Source: JAAYJT01 sp037446395 (GTDB taxonomy: Bacteria > Bacteroidota > Bacteroidia > Bacteroidales > JAAYJT01). From it: a stretch of 64,000 nucleotides of DNA. This document shows positions 44,685 to 54,765 of this stretch, piece after piece. The stretch covers positions 1-64,000 of the forward strand of contig JBBIIP010000004.1 in the NCBI GenBank assembly GCA_037446395.1, read 5' to 3'. A program made the position numbers and the translations under genes. Within the stretch, counting starts at the first letter, position 1. Every line of letters begins with the position of its first letter. The notes below the pieces were generated by a model. That model saw nothing but the letters and a program-made list of their open reading frames with translations, ran no database searches and was not told where the DNA came from.

Positions 44685-46115
44685 CTACCGTTGTTTATTG
44701 AACAAACTCTCCATCTCTTCAAGGGTTTTGTTTTTGGTTTCCGGTACAAATTTCCATATGAAGAGCGCAGCCAGCAATCCCATGATTCCATAGATCCAGT
44801 ATGAAAAGCCCTGGTTAAAAAGATCGGTCAGGAAGCTGCTTCTATCCATCATCGGAAAAGTCCAACTAACCAGGAAGTTCGAAATCCATTGCGCAGCTAC
44901 TGCTACAGCCATTGCCCGCCCACGGATCCGATTGGGGAAAATCTCGGAAAGCAGCACCCAGGTTACCGGGCCCCAACTCATTGCAAATGATGCGACATAA
45001 CCCAACATGAAAATGAGTGTTGCTACTCCAAGCTTCTGAAAAAAGAAAGAAAAACCCAATGCAAACATAAACACCGACATTCCTAGCGCGCCAATAATCT
45101 GCAAAGGTTTTCGGCCAAACTTGTCAACAGTGAGAATCGCAATTACGGTGAATGACAGATTTATCGCACCCACAATGATGGTCTGAAGAAGGGCGGTATT
45201 CGTTCCTGCTCCCATATTTTTGAATATTTCAGGAGCATAATACAGTACCACATTAATTCCGACAACCTGTTGGAATACTGAAAGCAGAACACCTATCACA
45301 ATGATGAGTACGCCATAAGAGAATAATTTCCCGGATTTATGCATCACCGTGGATCTGATTTCCTCGAGTACCTCGATTGCTTTAGCAGTGCCGTTGATGC
45401 GGGTCAGGATGTTAAGTGCTTGCTGCGGCCTGTGTTGCATTACCAGGTAACGGGGGCTCTCGGGTACAAAAAACAGAAAGATTAAAAACAAGCTGGCAGG
45501 CAAAATCTCAGAAGCAAACATCCAACGCCACCCCACAGAATTAAGCCATGTGCTATCTCCCTGCCTTGCAATTGAATAATTAACAAAGTACACGATTAAC
45601 ATTCCGAAAATAATTGCAAATTGGTTCCATGATACCAATTTTCCTCGGATATGCGGAGGAGCAACTTCTGCGATATACATCGGAGAAAGCATAGATGCAA
45701 GTCCAACCCCTATGCCTCCGATCACACGATAAAAAATAAAATGGTTGATGAATGTATGGTCACCTTTTCCGATAGGAACAAAAAACATTTCGGGTAGGGC
45801 AGAGCCAACAGCGGAAAACAGAAATAACATTGCCGCCAGCATCAGACCCTTTCGGCGCCCAAGTTTCTGGCTGATATAACCACCGATCAATCCACCAATA
45901 ATGCAGCCAACGAGAGCACTCGAAACAAGACGTCCGAGCATGGAGTTGGACGCAGTCTCACCCAAATTTAAGGGCTCCACAAAGAACTTATCGAGTGAGC
46001 CGATGGTGCCAGAAATTACAGCGGTATCGTAGCCAAACAGCAATCCCCCGAGCGTAGCTACAAGGGTTATGCCCAAGACATATATAAAACTCCCTTGATC
46101 TTTTTGCTTTATCAT
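44685..46115 (-). CDS. xylE: Sugar:proton symporter, major facilitator superfamily, probable xylose transporter
   Basis: The start is placed at ATG 46115 (MIKQKDQGSFIYV), because the frame upstream overlaps xylA and is not protein-like. The 476-residue protein has about 12 membrane segments and sugar-porter signatures: GGLLFGYDTAVISG, RGKLVSWNQFAI, PESPRYLV, the QQVVGINVVLYYAPEIF segment with the sugar-binding QQ-x-x-G-x-N, and PETKNKTLEE at the C-terminus. It lies 67 bases downstream of xylA, so xylose is the likely substrate. Confidence 0.9.
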   Translation of the reverse strand: MIKQKDQGSFIYVLGITLVATLGGLLFGYDTAVISGTIGSLDKFFVEPLNLGETASNSMLGRLVSSALVGCIIGGLIGGYISQKLGRRKGLMLAAMLFLFSAVGSALPEMFFVPIGKGDHTFINHFIFYRVIGGIGVGLASMLSPMYIAEVAPPHIRGKLVSWNQFAIIFGMLIVYFVNYSIARQGDSTWLNSVGWRWMFASEILPASLFLIFLFFVPESPRYLVMQHRPQQALNILTRINGTAKAIEVLEEIRSTVMHKSGKLFSYGVLIIVIGVLLSVFQQVVGINVVLYYAPEIFKNMGAGTNTALLQTIIVGAINLSFTVIAILTVDKFGRKPLQIIGALGMSVFMFALGFSFFFQKLGVATLIFMLGYVASFAMSWGPVTWVLLSEIFPNRIRGRAMAVAVAAQWISNFLVSWTFPMMDRSSFLTDLFNQGFSYWIYGIMGLLAALFIWKFVPETKNKTLEEMESLFNKQR

Positions 46116-46182
46116 AAAATGTATTTTAATGATGTCAGAAGATGGTTTTGGGGACTTATGGCGATAACTTTCGAAAAAGTTA

Positions 46183-47508
46183 TCAGATGTACGAATTAAT
46201 GAGTTGTTCAAGAAGCTCTTGCTTTCCACTAATCTGCTTTGGTTCTCCGGCTTCCATGGCAATATTATAAAGATCGGCGAAGGTCAGTTTTCCAGCCTCA
46301 AATGCAACTCCGTTTGGTGTATTAAATGTGGAGTAGCGATCGACACGCCTTTTCAGGTAGTCTGATTCGTGTAGAATTTTATCTGCGATGAGCAGTGCGC
46401 GGGCAAAAACATCCATCCCATTGATATGTGCGATAAAAATATCTTCTAGGTCGGTTGAATTGCGACGGGTCTTGGCATCGAAATTAATTCCTCCGTGAGT
46501 GAAACCACCAGCCTGCATAATTTCGAGCATGGCCTCAGTAATTTCATAGATATTGGTCGGAAATTCATCGGTGTCCCATCCATTCTGATAATCTCCTTTA
46601 TTTGCATCAATGGAACCCAGTTTTCCGGCATCTGCCGCCATTCTTAGTTCATGGGCGAATGAATGACCTGCCAGGGTGGCATGATTTACTTCAACATTCA
46701 GTTTAAAGTCATCAATCAGGCCTTGTGTATTCAAAAATCCCAGTACAGTTTGAACATCGTAATCGTATTGATGCTTTGAAGGCTCCATTGGTTTGGGCTC
46801 AATAAAGAAAGTACCCTTAAAGCCTATGCTGCGGGCATAATCGCGGGCCATGCGAAGAAATTGCCCGATATGATCAAGTTCTTTGCGTGTGTTTGTATTA
46901 TGAAGGCTCATGTATCCTTCGCGGCCACCCCAAAATACATATCCCGTTCCACCCAATTCGATTGTAGCATCAATTGCATTCTTTACCTGTACAGCCGCAT
47001 TGGCAAGCACACTAAAATCCGGATTTGAAGCAGCCCCGTTCATATAGCGTGGATTGCTAAATACATTTGCGGTTCCCCACAACAACCTGACCCCCGAAGC
47101 GGCTTGTTTTTCTTTTGCATAATCTATCATTTTTGCCAGCTTCTTTTCAATTTCAAAAACTGAGCCATCACCGGCAACGTCTGTATCATGAAAGCAATAG
47201 TATGGGGCGCCTATTTTTGTGATAAACTCGAATGCTGCATCCATCCTCGCCATGTTGGCTTCCATCTCGTTTTTTGATTTATCCCAGGGAAAAATTTTTG
47301 TGCCAGGGCCGAAAGGATCGGCTCCGGTTCCGCAGAGCGTGTGCCAATAGGCTATTGCAAAACGCAGGTGTTCCTTCATGCTTTTTCCGCTAACCTTTGC
47401 ATCCTCCTGATACCATTTAAATGCCATCGGATTTTTTGACTGGGGGCCTTCGTAAGGAATTTTTCCTATTCCTTTAAAATACTCTTGTTTTCCTATTAAG
47501 ACTGTCAT
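46183..47508 (-). CDS. xylA: Xylose isomerase
   Basis: The 441-residue enzyme converts D-xylose to D-xylulose with two divalent metals. It shows the class II features GTGADPFGPGT, PYYCFHDTDVAGDG with catalytic His107, VFWGGREGYMSL with the metal ligand Glu197, FIEPKPMEPSKHQYD and GSIDANKGDYQNGWDTD. Length fits class II enzymes. It sits between xylB and the transporter. Confidence 0.98.
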   Translation of the reverse strand: MTVLIGKQEYFKGIGKIPYEGPQSKNPMAFKWYQEDAKVSGKSMKEHLRFAIAYWHTLCGTGADPFGPGTKIFPWDKSKNEMEANMARMDAAFEFITKIGAPYYCFHDTDVAGDGSVFEIEKKLAKMIDYAKEKQAASGVRLLWGTANVFSNPRYMNGAASNPDFSVLANAAVQVKNAIDATIELGGTGYVFWGGREGYMSLHNTNTRKELDHIGQFLRMARDYARSIGFKGTFFIEPKPMEPSKHQYDYDVQTVLGFLNTQGLIDDFKLNVEVNHATLAGHSFAHELRMAADAGKLGSIDANKGDYQNGWDTDEFPTNIYEITEAMLEIMQAGGFTHGGINFDAKTRRNSTDLEDIFIAHINGMDVFARALLIADKILHESDYLKRRVDRYSTFNTPNGVAFEAGKLTFADLYNIAMEAGEPKQISGKQELLEQLINSYI

Positions 47509-47562
47509 GGTTTAATTATTAAATGATGAGTACTTGATTTAATGATCTTTTGTGATGGCTTA

Positions 47563-49053
47563 TTATTTTGAGATTACCTTTTCTAATTCCGACTTCCATT
47601 TTGAGTATGCTTGCATATATTGCTCTCGATTGCTATGATCTGGTTCGATTGTATCGAGTTTCTGCAGGTTGGCGAAGGCTTCAGGGGCGGAAGCAAAGAA
47701 TCCTGCACCAATTCCTCCTCCAAGGGCAGCTCCAACCGATCCATCCGTGTCATACAGCTCAATCGTTGCATTGCTCACGCTTGCCAGTGTATCGCGGAAA
47801 ACCTGGCTTAGAAACATATTGGTTTTACCAGCGCGTATAATCTTCGTGTCAATCCCAACTTGTTTCATGATTTCCATTCCGTACTTGAACGAAAATGCAA
47901 TGCCTTCTTGTGCAGCTCTATAAAGGTGAAATGGATTATGTATATTAAAATTTATTCCCGACAAGTGAGAGCCAATATCTTCGTTTCGCAAGATTCTTTC
48001 TGCGCCGTTTCCGAAAGGGAGCACAATAATTCCTTCTGAGCCGATTGGAATATTCAAAGCTTGTTGATTCATTTGGTCATAGGTGCGCGCTTGAGTAGCC
48101 AAAGTCCTTTTCATCCATGCATTTTGAATTCCTGCACCATTAATGCACAAGAGGACTCCGAGTCTATTATGGCCGGAATTATGGTTAACATGTGCAAATG
48201 TGTTGATACGAGAAAAAGTGTCGTACTTAAGTTCGTCGCTTACACCATAAACAACGCCTGAAGTTCCTGCTGTGGCAGCAACTTCTCCGGGATTAAGCAC
48301 GTTGAGCGATAGTGCGTTGTTGGGCTGATCTCCTGCCCTGTACCCTATCTTGATGCCTGGCAACAGCCCTAGTTCTTTTGCTGCGGAATTTGATACTATT
48401 CCCTGAACCGAAAAAGTTGGAGTGATTTCCGGAATGATTTTATTGCTGAAACCATAATAATCAAGTATCATGTCAGAAACCTTTTCATCCTTGAAATCCC
48501 AGAAAATTCCTTCGGACAGCCCGCTGGCAGTAGTTTTGATGTCACCGGAGAGTTTCATGGCAATATAATCGCCCGGAAGCATGATTTTGCTAATTCGGTT
48601 ATAAACGTTTGGTTCATTCTCCTTTACCCATTTCAGTTTTGAGGCAGTAAAATTGCCTGGAGAATTGAGTAAAGTTGACAGGCAATTTTCTTCTCCGAGG
48701 GCATGAAAAGCGGTATCTCCTATTTGAGCCGCCCTGCTATCGCACCAGATAATGGATGGCCTGATTACGGTTTGAGTTTTGTCAACCATTACAAGTCCAT
48801 GCATTTGGTAAGAAATCCCGATTGAATAAATGTCAGCGGGATTAATTTTTGAGATGTTTAGTACTTCTGAGAGGGCAAGTTTTAGGTTGTCCCACCACAT
48901 TTCAGGATCCTGTTCAGCCCAGCCCGGTTTTAGGGCTGTAATCTTCATTTCTTGCTTAGGATAAAAAGCAGATGCAATACTTTTACTGCTTGCGCCATCA
49001 ACAATTGAAACTTTTACTGAAGAACTTCCAATATCAAATCCTAATAAGTACAT
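47563..49053 (-). CDS. xylB: Xylulokinase
   Basis: The 496-residue FGGY-family kinase phosphorylates D-xylulose for the pentose phosphate pathway. It starts with YLLGFDIGSSSVKVSIVDG (phosphate 1 motif), has SYQMHGLVMVD, IIWCDSRAA, AGDQPNNALSL, ATAGTSGVVYG (phosphate 2 motif) and GAALGGGIGAG near the end. It is 54 bases upstream of xylA and 40 bases downstream of the regulator, all in one operon. Confidence 0.97.
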   Translation of the reverse strand: MYLLGFDIGSSSVKVSIVDGASSKSIASAFYPKQEMKITALKPGWAEQDPEMWWDNLKLALSEVLNISKINPADIYSIGISYQMHGLVMVDKTQTVIRPSIIWCDSRAAQIGDTAFHALGEENCLSTLLNSPGNFTASKLKWVKENEPNVYNRISKIMLPGDYIAMKLSGDIKTTASGLSEGIFWDFKDEKVSDMILDYYGFSNKIIPEITPTFSVQGIVSNSAAKELGLLPGIKIGYRAGDQPNNALSLNVLNPGEVAATAGTSGVVYGVSDELKYDTFSRINTFAHVNHNSGHNRLGVLLCINGAGIQNAWMKRTLATQARTYDQMNQQALNIPIGSEGIIVLPFGNGAERILRNEDIGSHLSGINFNIHNPFHLYRAAQEGIAFSFKYGMEIMKQVGIDTKIIRAGKTNMFLSQVFRDTLASVSNATIELYDTDGSVGAALGGGIGAGFFASAPEAFANLQKLDTIEPDHSNREQYMQAYSKWKSELEKVISK

Positions 49054-49093
49054 CGCATTATTTTTAATTACAAAGTGAATGGCTTTTTGGATA

Positions 49094-50098
49094 TTAAGTA
49101 GAGTTTCTGAGAATCAAATTGGTAGGAACAGTATGTTTCAAAGGTTGTCCTTGTAGAACAAATGCGGCAGCCATTTTGCCTAACATTACAAAATCGGTTG
49201 AGAGGACTGTAATGCCATTCTTCACATACTTTTTCATTGGGGTTTCGTTATATGAAATTACCCCCACATCTACTCCCAGCTGAAGCCTCTTTTCCTCGCA
49301 CTGATCAAGAAAACATGCCAGGGTGCGGTCGCTGACCAATAAATACAAATCTCCACGTTTCACATTGAATTGTTTGTAATCGTCGAGAATAAAACCCTTC
49401 AGTTGATAATCTCCAAGGAATTTCCTGAAATATTTTTTTGAAATCTCAGGATGATAGGTGAATTCGGGGTAAAGATAAATTAACCGCTCGTATTTTCTGA
49501 TAATATCAAGATGTTTTAGCAAAGCATCGTATACTGGTTGCCCAAAATCCTGTCGCACAAAGGAATGTTCAGGCTTTCCGTGTATGTCCCAATCAATTAA
49601 CAGTAGCTTATCAGCCTGAATTTGTTGAATAATTCGAGAAACCCTGGGGTGGTCAAAATTCATTATTACAAATTTGCTGCATTTTCCAAGACTTGATTTT
49701 ATTATTTGTTCAAAAACGTCAATATTATAGTGATGAAAATGAACGTCTACCGAAAAATTCTTTGGCAAATTTTCAATAAAGGATGCATAGAGTACCTCTT
49801 TATATGCTTTGATTGTGTCGAGAAAAAGCAAAACTTTTGGGTTTGTTCTTGCAACAAAGTATCCCCGGTTAGGAATTGACTCTATTATTCCTTGCTTTTT
49901 TAGCTCGGCATAGGCTTTGAAAACAGTGTCGCGAGATAGTTTGCAATCATCGCATACCTGATTGACCGATGGAAGAATATCTCCTGTGGTTAACTCATTG
50001 TGGTTCACAGCTTCATTCACCTGATCAACCAGTTGCAGGAATTTATAGTTTCCTAAAGAATGATCGATATTAAAAGTGAACTTGCTAAATGTTCGCAT
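49094..50098 (-). CDS. xylR: GntR-family xylose-responsive regulator
   Basis: The 334-residue protein has an N-terminal GntR winged helix (about 10-82, with GDILPSVNQVCDDCKLSRDT and LKKQGIIESIPNRGYFV) and a C-terminal periplasmic-binding-protein-like sensor (about 90-330, with SYNETPMKKYVKNGITVLSTD). This LacI-like sensor on a GntR head is typical of sugar regulators of the phylum. It is the first gene of the xyl operon, so it probably controls its own operon with xylose or xylulose as inducer; symbol by context. Confidence 0.85.
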   Translation of the reverse strand: MRTFSKFTFNIDHSLGNYKFLQLVDQVNEAVNHNELTTGDILPSVNQVCDDCKLSRDTVFKAYAELKKQGIIESIPNRGYFVARTNPKVLLFLDTIKAYKEVLYASFIENLPKNFSVDVHFHHYNIDVFEQIIKSSLGKCSKFVIMNFDHPRVSRIIQQIQADKLLLIDWDIHGKPEHSFVRQDFGQPVYDALLKHLDIIRKYERLIYLYPEFTYHPEISKKYFRKFLGDYQLKGFILDDYKQFNVKRGDLYLLVSDRTLACFLDQCEEKRLQLGVDVGVISYNETPMKKYVKNGITVLSTDFVMLGKMAAAFVLQGQPLKHTVPTNLILRNST

Positions 50099-50438
50099 CT
50101 GATATGTTCTATTCTGGTCTGCAAAAATAAAAAATTGTATAATTTGGTCTATGCTACAAAAATCATTTTCCCGAAGTTTTTGACCTTTGAGATTTGTAGC
50201 AATTATAGCCTATTTCTTGAACTTCATAATACAAACCAAGTTTCCCCGTCTTTGATGTTGATTCAAATGAGCAATTCGGGTAGGTGTGAGTGTTAACCTG
50301 AAAATTGATCATCAGGTTTATTAGCATTTGTTTGTATTGGATATTGATATGATTTTCTAATAACGATTCTGTCACAGGTTTTAATTGAGTGTTTTTTCAG
50401 ACAATTACAATTAATTAAACTACTATGCTCTTGTTCTG
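50099..50438. other. Non-coding stretch between the hybrid regulator and xylR
   Basis: No gene is seen. A -7-like box TATTTTTG (minus strand, 50129-50122) lies 24 bases before xylR, without a good -33 partner. AACCTGA/TCAGGTT (50295-50301 and 50312-50318) forms a 7-bp stem with a 10-base loop that may end the hybrid regulator transcript. Confidence 0.4.
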
Positions 50439-53400
50439 TTATTTAGATGTTGATGCAGGTTGGTTGCGACCGGTATAATCGCTTGGTTTGATCCCATAAA
50501 AATCATGAAAACACCTCGAAAAGTGCGACACGGATGAAAACCCAGTTAAAAAGGCAATTTCTTTCATAAAGCCGGCATTGCCATCAATGAGTTGTGCAGC
50601 CTTTTGCAGTCTTATTTTGCGAATGAATTCGCTGGGTGGTTGGCCAGTAATTTTTTTAACTTTCCGGAATAAGTGTACGCGGCTCATTCCAACCAAATGG
50701 CTCAATTCCTCAGTATTGAGCTTTGGGTCCGCAATTTTTTCTTCTATCACCAAAAGAATCTTATCCATCAGCTTTTTATCAGCCGAAGAAAAAATTGAAT
50801 TTGCAGCACTGATATTTCCACCCGGGCTATATTTAATTTTAATACGTTCCCGGTTGCAAAGCAAGTTATTGATATTTTTTCGGAGTAGTTCCGCGCTGAA
50901 AGGTTTTACGAGGTATGCGTCAGCCCCCATATCCAGGCCTTCTGCCCGATCCTCGTCGCGAGATTTAGCAGTAATCAGTAATATAGGAAGGTGCGTCGTC
51001 GTAGGATTTGATTTAAGCTTTCGGCACAATGCGATTCCATCCATTACCGGCATCATTATATCGGTTACGACAACATCGGGCATCTTTTGGTACACCTTTT
51101 CCAGCGCTTCTCTCCCGTTTGTGCTAAGGATAAGATTGTAATGATCGCTCAATTCATCTATCAGATACTCGAGCATATCAGAATCATCCTCAGCTACAAG
51201 AACGAGATGTTTTGGCTTTTTTCTTATCTTGGATTCTTTTGTAGAAAGTGCGGGGGAAGGAGAAACGGCCATTTGATGTGGAGAAACTTTTCGAGTAAGA
51301 AAATTTGAGACCGTATCATTTAAAATATAATGATGGTTATTGGTTTTTTCGCCTGAGGCTTTGATTTGACTGTGAGGAATTAGTACATGAAAAATGCTGC
51401 CTGTTTGATCTTTGCGGTTTTCGGCATAGATTACCCCATTCTGAATCTCGATTAAGGTTCGAGAAAGGTGAAGGCCAATGCCTGTTCCTGAATTTATTGT
51501 ATGCCTATTTTCTGCCTGATAAAATCGATCGAAAATTTTATCAAGGTCTTCAGATTCTATTCCATGACCCGTGTCGGAAATTGATATTCTTACGTGGTTC
51601 TGAATAATCCCGTCTTTCCCAGGGCAATAATCAGTCGTGACAAAAACCTCGATGGTGCCATTTTCGGGTGTAAACTTAAAAGCGTTCGACAATACATTAT
51701 AAATCACTTTATCAAAATTATCCGGATCTATCCTTACAAGTAACTCGCTAAAATCATGGTGATAGGTGTAGGAAATCTTTTTTGAATTTGCAATGTAGTC
51801 AAATGCCTGCATAATTTCTTCTATAAACTTAATCAGATCAATGGTTTGATAGTTGACAGAAAGTTGGCCACTATCAATCTTCCTAACATCGAGCAATTGA
51901 TTTACCAGCCGAACTAATCGTTGCGTGTTCTTGTAGAGTAGCATGTACTTTTTCTCGAGGCGTGTTTCTTTGTTTTCTAAAATTAATGATTCAAGCGGGC
52001 CGGAAATCAGAGACAACGGTGTACGAATTTCGTGGGAAATGTTTGTAAAAAATTGCAGCTTTGCTTCGTTTATTTTTTCTTGTTGTTCGTGCTGCAGTAG
52101 TTCCTGGCGGTATTTGATCCGGCCTCTGATGAAAAGGAAAACAAAATAAAATAATAAAAGAGCGAAGAATAAATAAATCATCTTAAACCACCATGCAGCC
52201 CACCATGGCTTAGAAATCATGATTACAACCTGTCGTGTTTTGGAGAAAGCTTCTTTGTCTGCAGCCCTAATTTCGAAGATATATTTTCCAGGTTCCAAAT
52301 TGGTGTAAGTTGCTCTTCTGTTTACCACATCTGTTGTATTCCAGTTAGGATCGAAACCAATGAGGCGATATTGATAGAATATTCTTTCCGGGTTGCTATA
52401 TCCGATGGTTGAAAACTCTATGCTAAAATTTTTATGATGCCATGCGAGCTCAATGGTATCAACTTTATCAATTGGCTTGCTCAGAATAATACGGTTGTCA
52501 ATTTTTTCATCAATTTGAACTGCTCTATTAAAAAGAATTAGGTCGGTCAGATATACTTCGGGGATGTTTCTATCTCTAATAATCTGGTCTGGAACAAACC
52601 AAGTAATGCCATTTATACCTCCGAAGAAGAGTTCTCCTTTTTGAGTTCGTAAAGTTGAGTTTCTGCGAAACTCATTGCCTTGAAGACCATCATGCACATA
52701 ATAATTCTCAAAAGTACTCTCATTCAAAGAAAAGCATGAAATACCAAAATGTGTCGAAATCCATAATTGTTTCTTGCGATCCTCAAGAATCGCACAAATC
52801 ACGTTGTTACAAAGGCCATCCTTCGTAGTGTAAAAAGATGAACTGTTTTCCTTTTTGTTGTAACGCACCAACCCTTCGTTGGTTCCAATCCATATGTTTT
52901 TTTCCGAATCCTCGGTGATGTAATAAACAATATTATTTGGCAGTAGGTTGTTGGAGGTACTGAGTATCCTAAAAGTCCCTGTGGCAGGATTAAGAACGCT
53001 TATTCTATTATAAGTTCCTATCCAAACGAAGTCGTCGCTATCGCAGTAAACGGTATTCACCCAATTGTTGCATATACTTCGTTCTGGCTGATAGGGATTT
53101 TGCATATACCTTGTAAACTGGCGTGTTTTCGGGTTGAATTTGTTCAGTCCACCTCCGCTTGTACCAATCCATAGGTTCCCTTTTTTGTCCTTGGTAATAC
53201 ACTGAACCTTGTCATTCGACAGGCTATTATCATTGAGTTGGTTATGCTTGAAATGTTCTGTCCGGTCGGTCGCGGGCTGATATTTGAAGAAGCCCTCGAG
53301 AGAAGTACCTACCCATAGGTGATCCTGATCATCTACACAAATTGATGTGATGGATTTTGAATAGGTTTGAGCGGGCTTTTTTCCGATTATCAGTTTATTT

Positions 53401-54581
53401 ATTTGTCCGCTTGTTGAGGAATAAGTGTATAAACCATCCGTATCTGTTCCAATCCATGTATTTCCGTTTTTTTGTTCACCAATTGCAGTAATGCAGCCAG
53501 AGCCAAGGTCTTTCTGACCGGTCTGTTGATAAGTAATGGTGTTGAAACGGTTCGGTTTTCCGAGTACCAACACAACGCCCTTTTGAAATACCCCCAGCCA
53601 AAGGTTACCTTCATGGTCTTCAGTAACAGTATGAATTTTTGATTTGTTGACATCAAATCGTGATAATGCGATTTGCTTTGGTTCAAGAATTCCCTTTTCC
53701 GAGTTAAGTCTCCAAATTCCCAATCCATCTGTTCCGATCCACAGGTTGAATTTTTTATCACTGAAAATGCTTCGGATCGGTAGGTTATTGTCTATTCCGT
53801 TTGAAGCTGGAATTACGCTAAATGCTTTTTCATTTTCCAAAAACTTATTAACACCACCATTGATGGTTCCTATTAAAATATTTCTGCGGTCGTCCTCACA
53901 AACATCGGTGATGTAATTGCTGCTTAACGAATTGCTAACTCCTGACAAATGCCTGTAGATGGTTAGGGTGTTACTGCCAGGTTCAAATAGGTTGATGCCT
54001 TCGTTTTCGGTTCCTATCCAAAGCCTTCCTCTATAATCTTCAAAGATGCATTCCAGAAACTCGCTGCTCAGCTTTTGGGTTAACTCAATGTCTGTATATC
54101 CAGTGGTTTGACCCAGTTTAATCTTTGCTATACCTTGTCCTGAAGTTGCAACGAGCATTTCGCCGTTTGCTGATTCAATAATTGAGGTTACATGAGGTCG
54201 TAGCCTAAGAGTATCGCGGTACAAAACAATCTCCCGAAACTTATCTTTATGCGCATCATAGGTCATCAACCCATTAATGCAACCCACCCACAATTTATTT
54301 CGCTTATCCAGATAAAGAGTTCGTACAAAGTTACTTGTGAGTGAACTGGAATCATCGCGTTTGTTTCTGTATGTAACAAATTTTAGTCCGTCGAAGCGAT
54401 TTAGCCCATCTTCAGTGGCAATCCAAATAAAATTTTCATGATCCTGTACAATACTGGTAACCATACTGTTTGACAGTTCTCTGTCAGAAGAATAATACTT
54501 GACAGGTTGGCTATAAACCTCCTGTGAAACCAGCAAAAGGGCAAGAAGAATTTGATGCCTTATGTTTCGAAATATTACCAT
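50439..54581 (-). CDS. Hybrid two-component system regulator of the xylan locus
   Basis: The 1380-residue protein combines sensor, kinase and regulator. A signal peptide (about 1-24) is followed by two seven-bladed Reg_prop propellers (about 30-690, repeats of the type NLWIGT.GGLNKF), a Y_Y_Y domain (about 705-785) and a membrane span (about 795-818). The cytoplasmic part holds HisKA with His850 (NISHEIRTP), HATPase_c (DTGHGIES, GTGIGLHLSR), a receiver with Asp1174 (VVTDIMMPVMDG) and an AraC-type helix-turn-helix at the end. Such regulators sense oligosaccharides in the periplasm. It is divergent from susC and is probably its activator. Confidence 0.95.
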   Translation of the reverse strand: MVIFRNIRHQILLALLLVSQEVYSQPVKYYSSDRELSNSMVTSIVQDHENFIWIATEDGLNRFDGLKFVTYRNKRDDSSSLTSNFVRTLYLDKRNKLWVGCINGLMTYDAHKDKFREIVLYRDTLRLRPHVTSIIESANGEMLVATSGQGIAKIKLGQTTGYTDIELTQKLSSEFLECIFEDYRGRLWIGTENEGINLFEPGSNTLTIYRHLSGVSNSLSSNYITDVCEDDRRNILIGTINGGVNKFLENEKAFSVIPASNGIDNNLPIRSIFSDKKFNLWIGTDGLGIWRLNSEKGILEPKQIALSRFDVNKSKIHTVTEDHEGNLWLGVFQKGVVLVLGKPNRFNTITYQQTGQKDLGSGCITAIGEQKNGNTWIGTDTDGLYTYSSTSGQINKLIIGKKPAQTYSKSITSICVDDQDHLWVGTSLEGFFKYQPATDRTEHFKHNQLNDNSLSNDKVQCITKDKKGNLWIGTSGGGLNKFNPKTRQFTRYMQNPYQPERSICNNWVNTVYCDSDDFVWIGTYNRISVLNPATGTFRILSTSNNLLPNNIVYYITEDSEKNIWIGTNEGLVRYNKKENSSSFYTTKDGLCNNVICAILEDRKKQLWISTHFGISCFSLNESTFENYYVHDGLQGNEFRRNSTLRTQKGELFFGGINGITWFVPDQIIRDRNIPEVYLTDLILFNRAVQIDEKIDNRIILSKPIDKVDTIELAWHHKNFSIEFSTIGYSNPERIFYQYRLIGFDPNWNTTDVVNRRATYTNLEPGKYIFEIRAADKEAFSKTRQVVIMISKPWWAAWWFKMIYLFFALLLFYFVFLFIRGRIKYRQELLQHEQQEKINEAKLQFFTNISHEIRTPLSLISGPLESLILENKETRLEKKYMLLYKNTQRLVRLVNQLLDVRKIDSGQLSVNYQTIDLIKFIEEIMQAFDYIANSKKISYTYHHDFSELLVRIDPDNFDKVIYNVLSNAFKFTPENGTIEVFVTTDYCPGKDGIIQNHVRISISDTGHGIESEDLDKIFDRFYQAENRHTINSGTGIGLHLSRTLIEIQNGVIYAENRKDQTGSIFHVLIPHSQIKASGEKTNNHHYILNDTVSNFLTRKVSPHQMAVSPSPALSTKESKIRKKPKHLVLVAEDDSDMLEYLIDELSDHYNLILSTNGREALEKVYQKMPDVVVTDIMMPVMDGIALCRKLKSNPTTTHLPILLITAKSRDEDRAEGLDMGADAYLVKPFSAELLRKNINNLLCNRERIKIKYSPGGNISAANSIFSSADKKLMDKILLVIEEKIADPKLNTEELSHLVGMSRVHLFRKVKKITGQPPSEFIRKIRLQKAAQLIDGNAGFMKEIAFLTGFSSVSHFSRCFHDFYGIKPSDYTGRNQPASTSK

Positions 54582-54640
54582 ATGTTACTAACCGAGCCAA
54601 AAATAAAAGAATGCAATATTAATTTTATTTATTAAATCCT

Positions 54641-54752
54641 CAATGATGTAACCAATAAAAAAACAAAAGCAACAATTCTGCAAATGCTGTAACATTTAAA
54701 GCAGCCTGTGTAACAAAATTGATAGGAATCGGCTACAAATGTTGTAACTTTG
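54641..54752 (+). promoter_or_regulatory. susC control region: four TGTAAC repeats and a -7 box
   Basis: TGTAAC occurs at 54647, 54688, 54709 and 54743. Two copies are within CAAATGYTGTAAC (54681-54693 and 54736-54748). The spacings 41 and 21 are close to whole helical turns. TAACTTTG (54745-54752) matches TAnnTTTG and overlaps the last repeat. These are candidate binding sites of the divergent hybrid regulator. Confidence 0.5.
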
Positions 54753-54765
54753 TATATGTGAAAAA

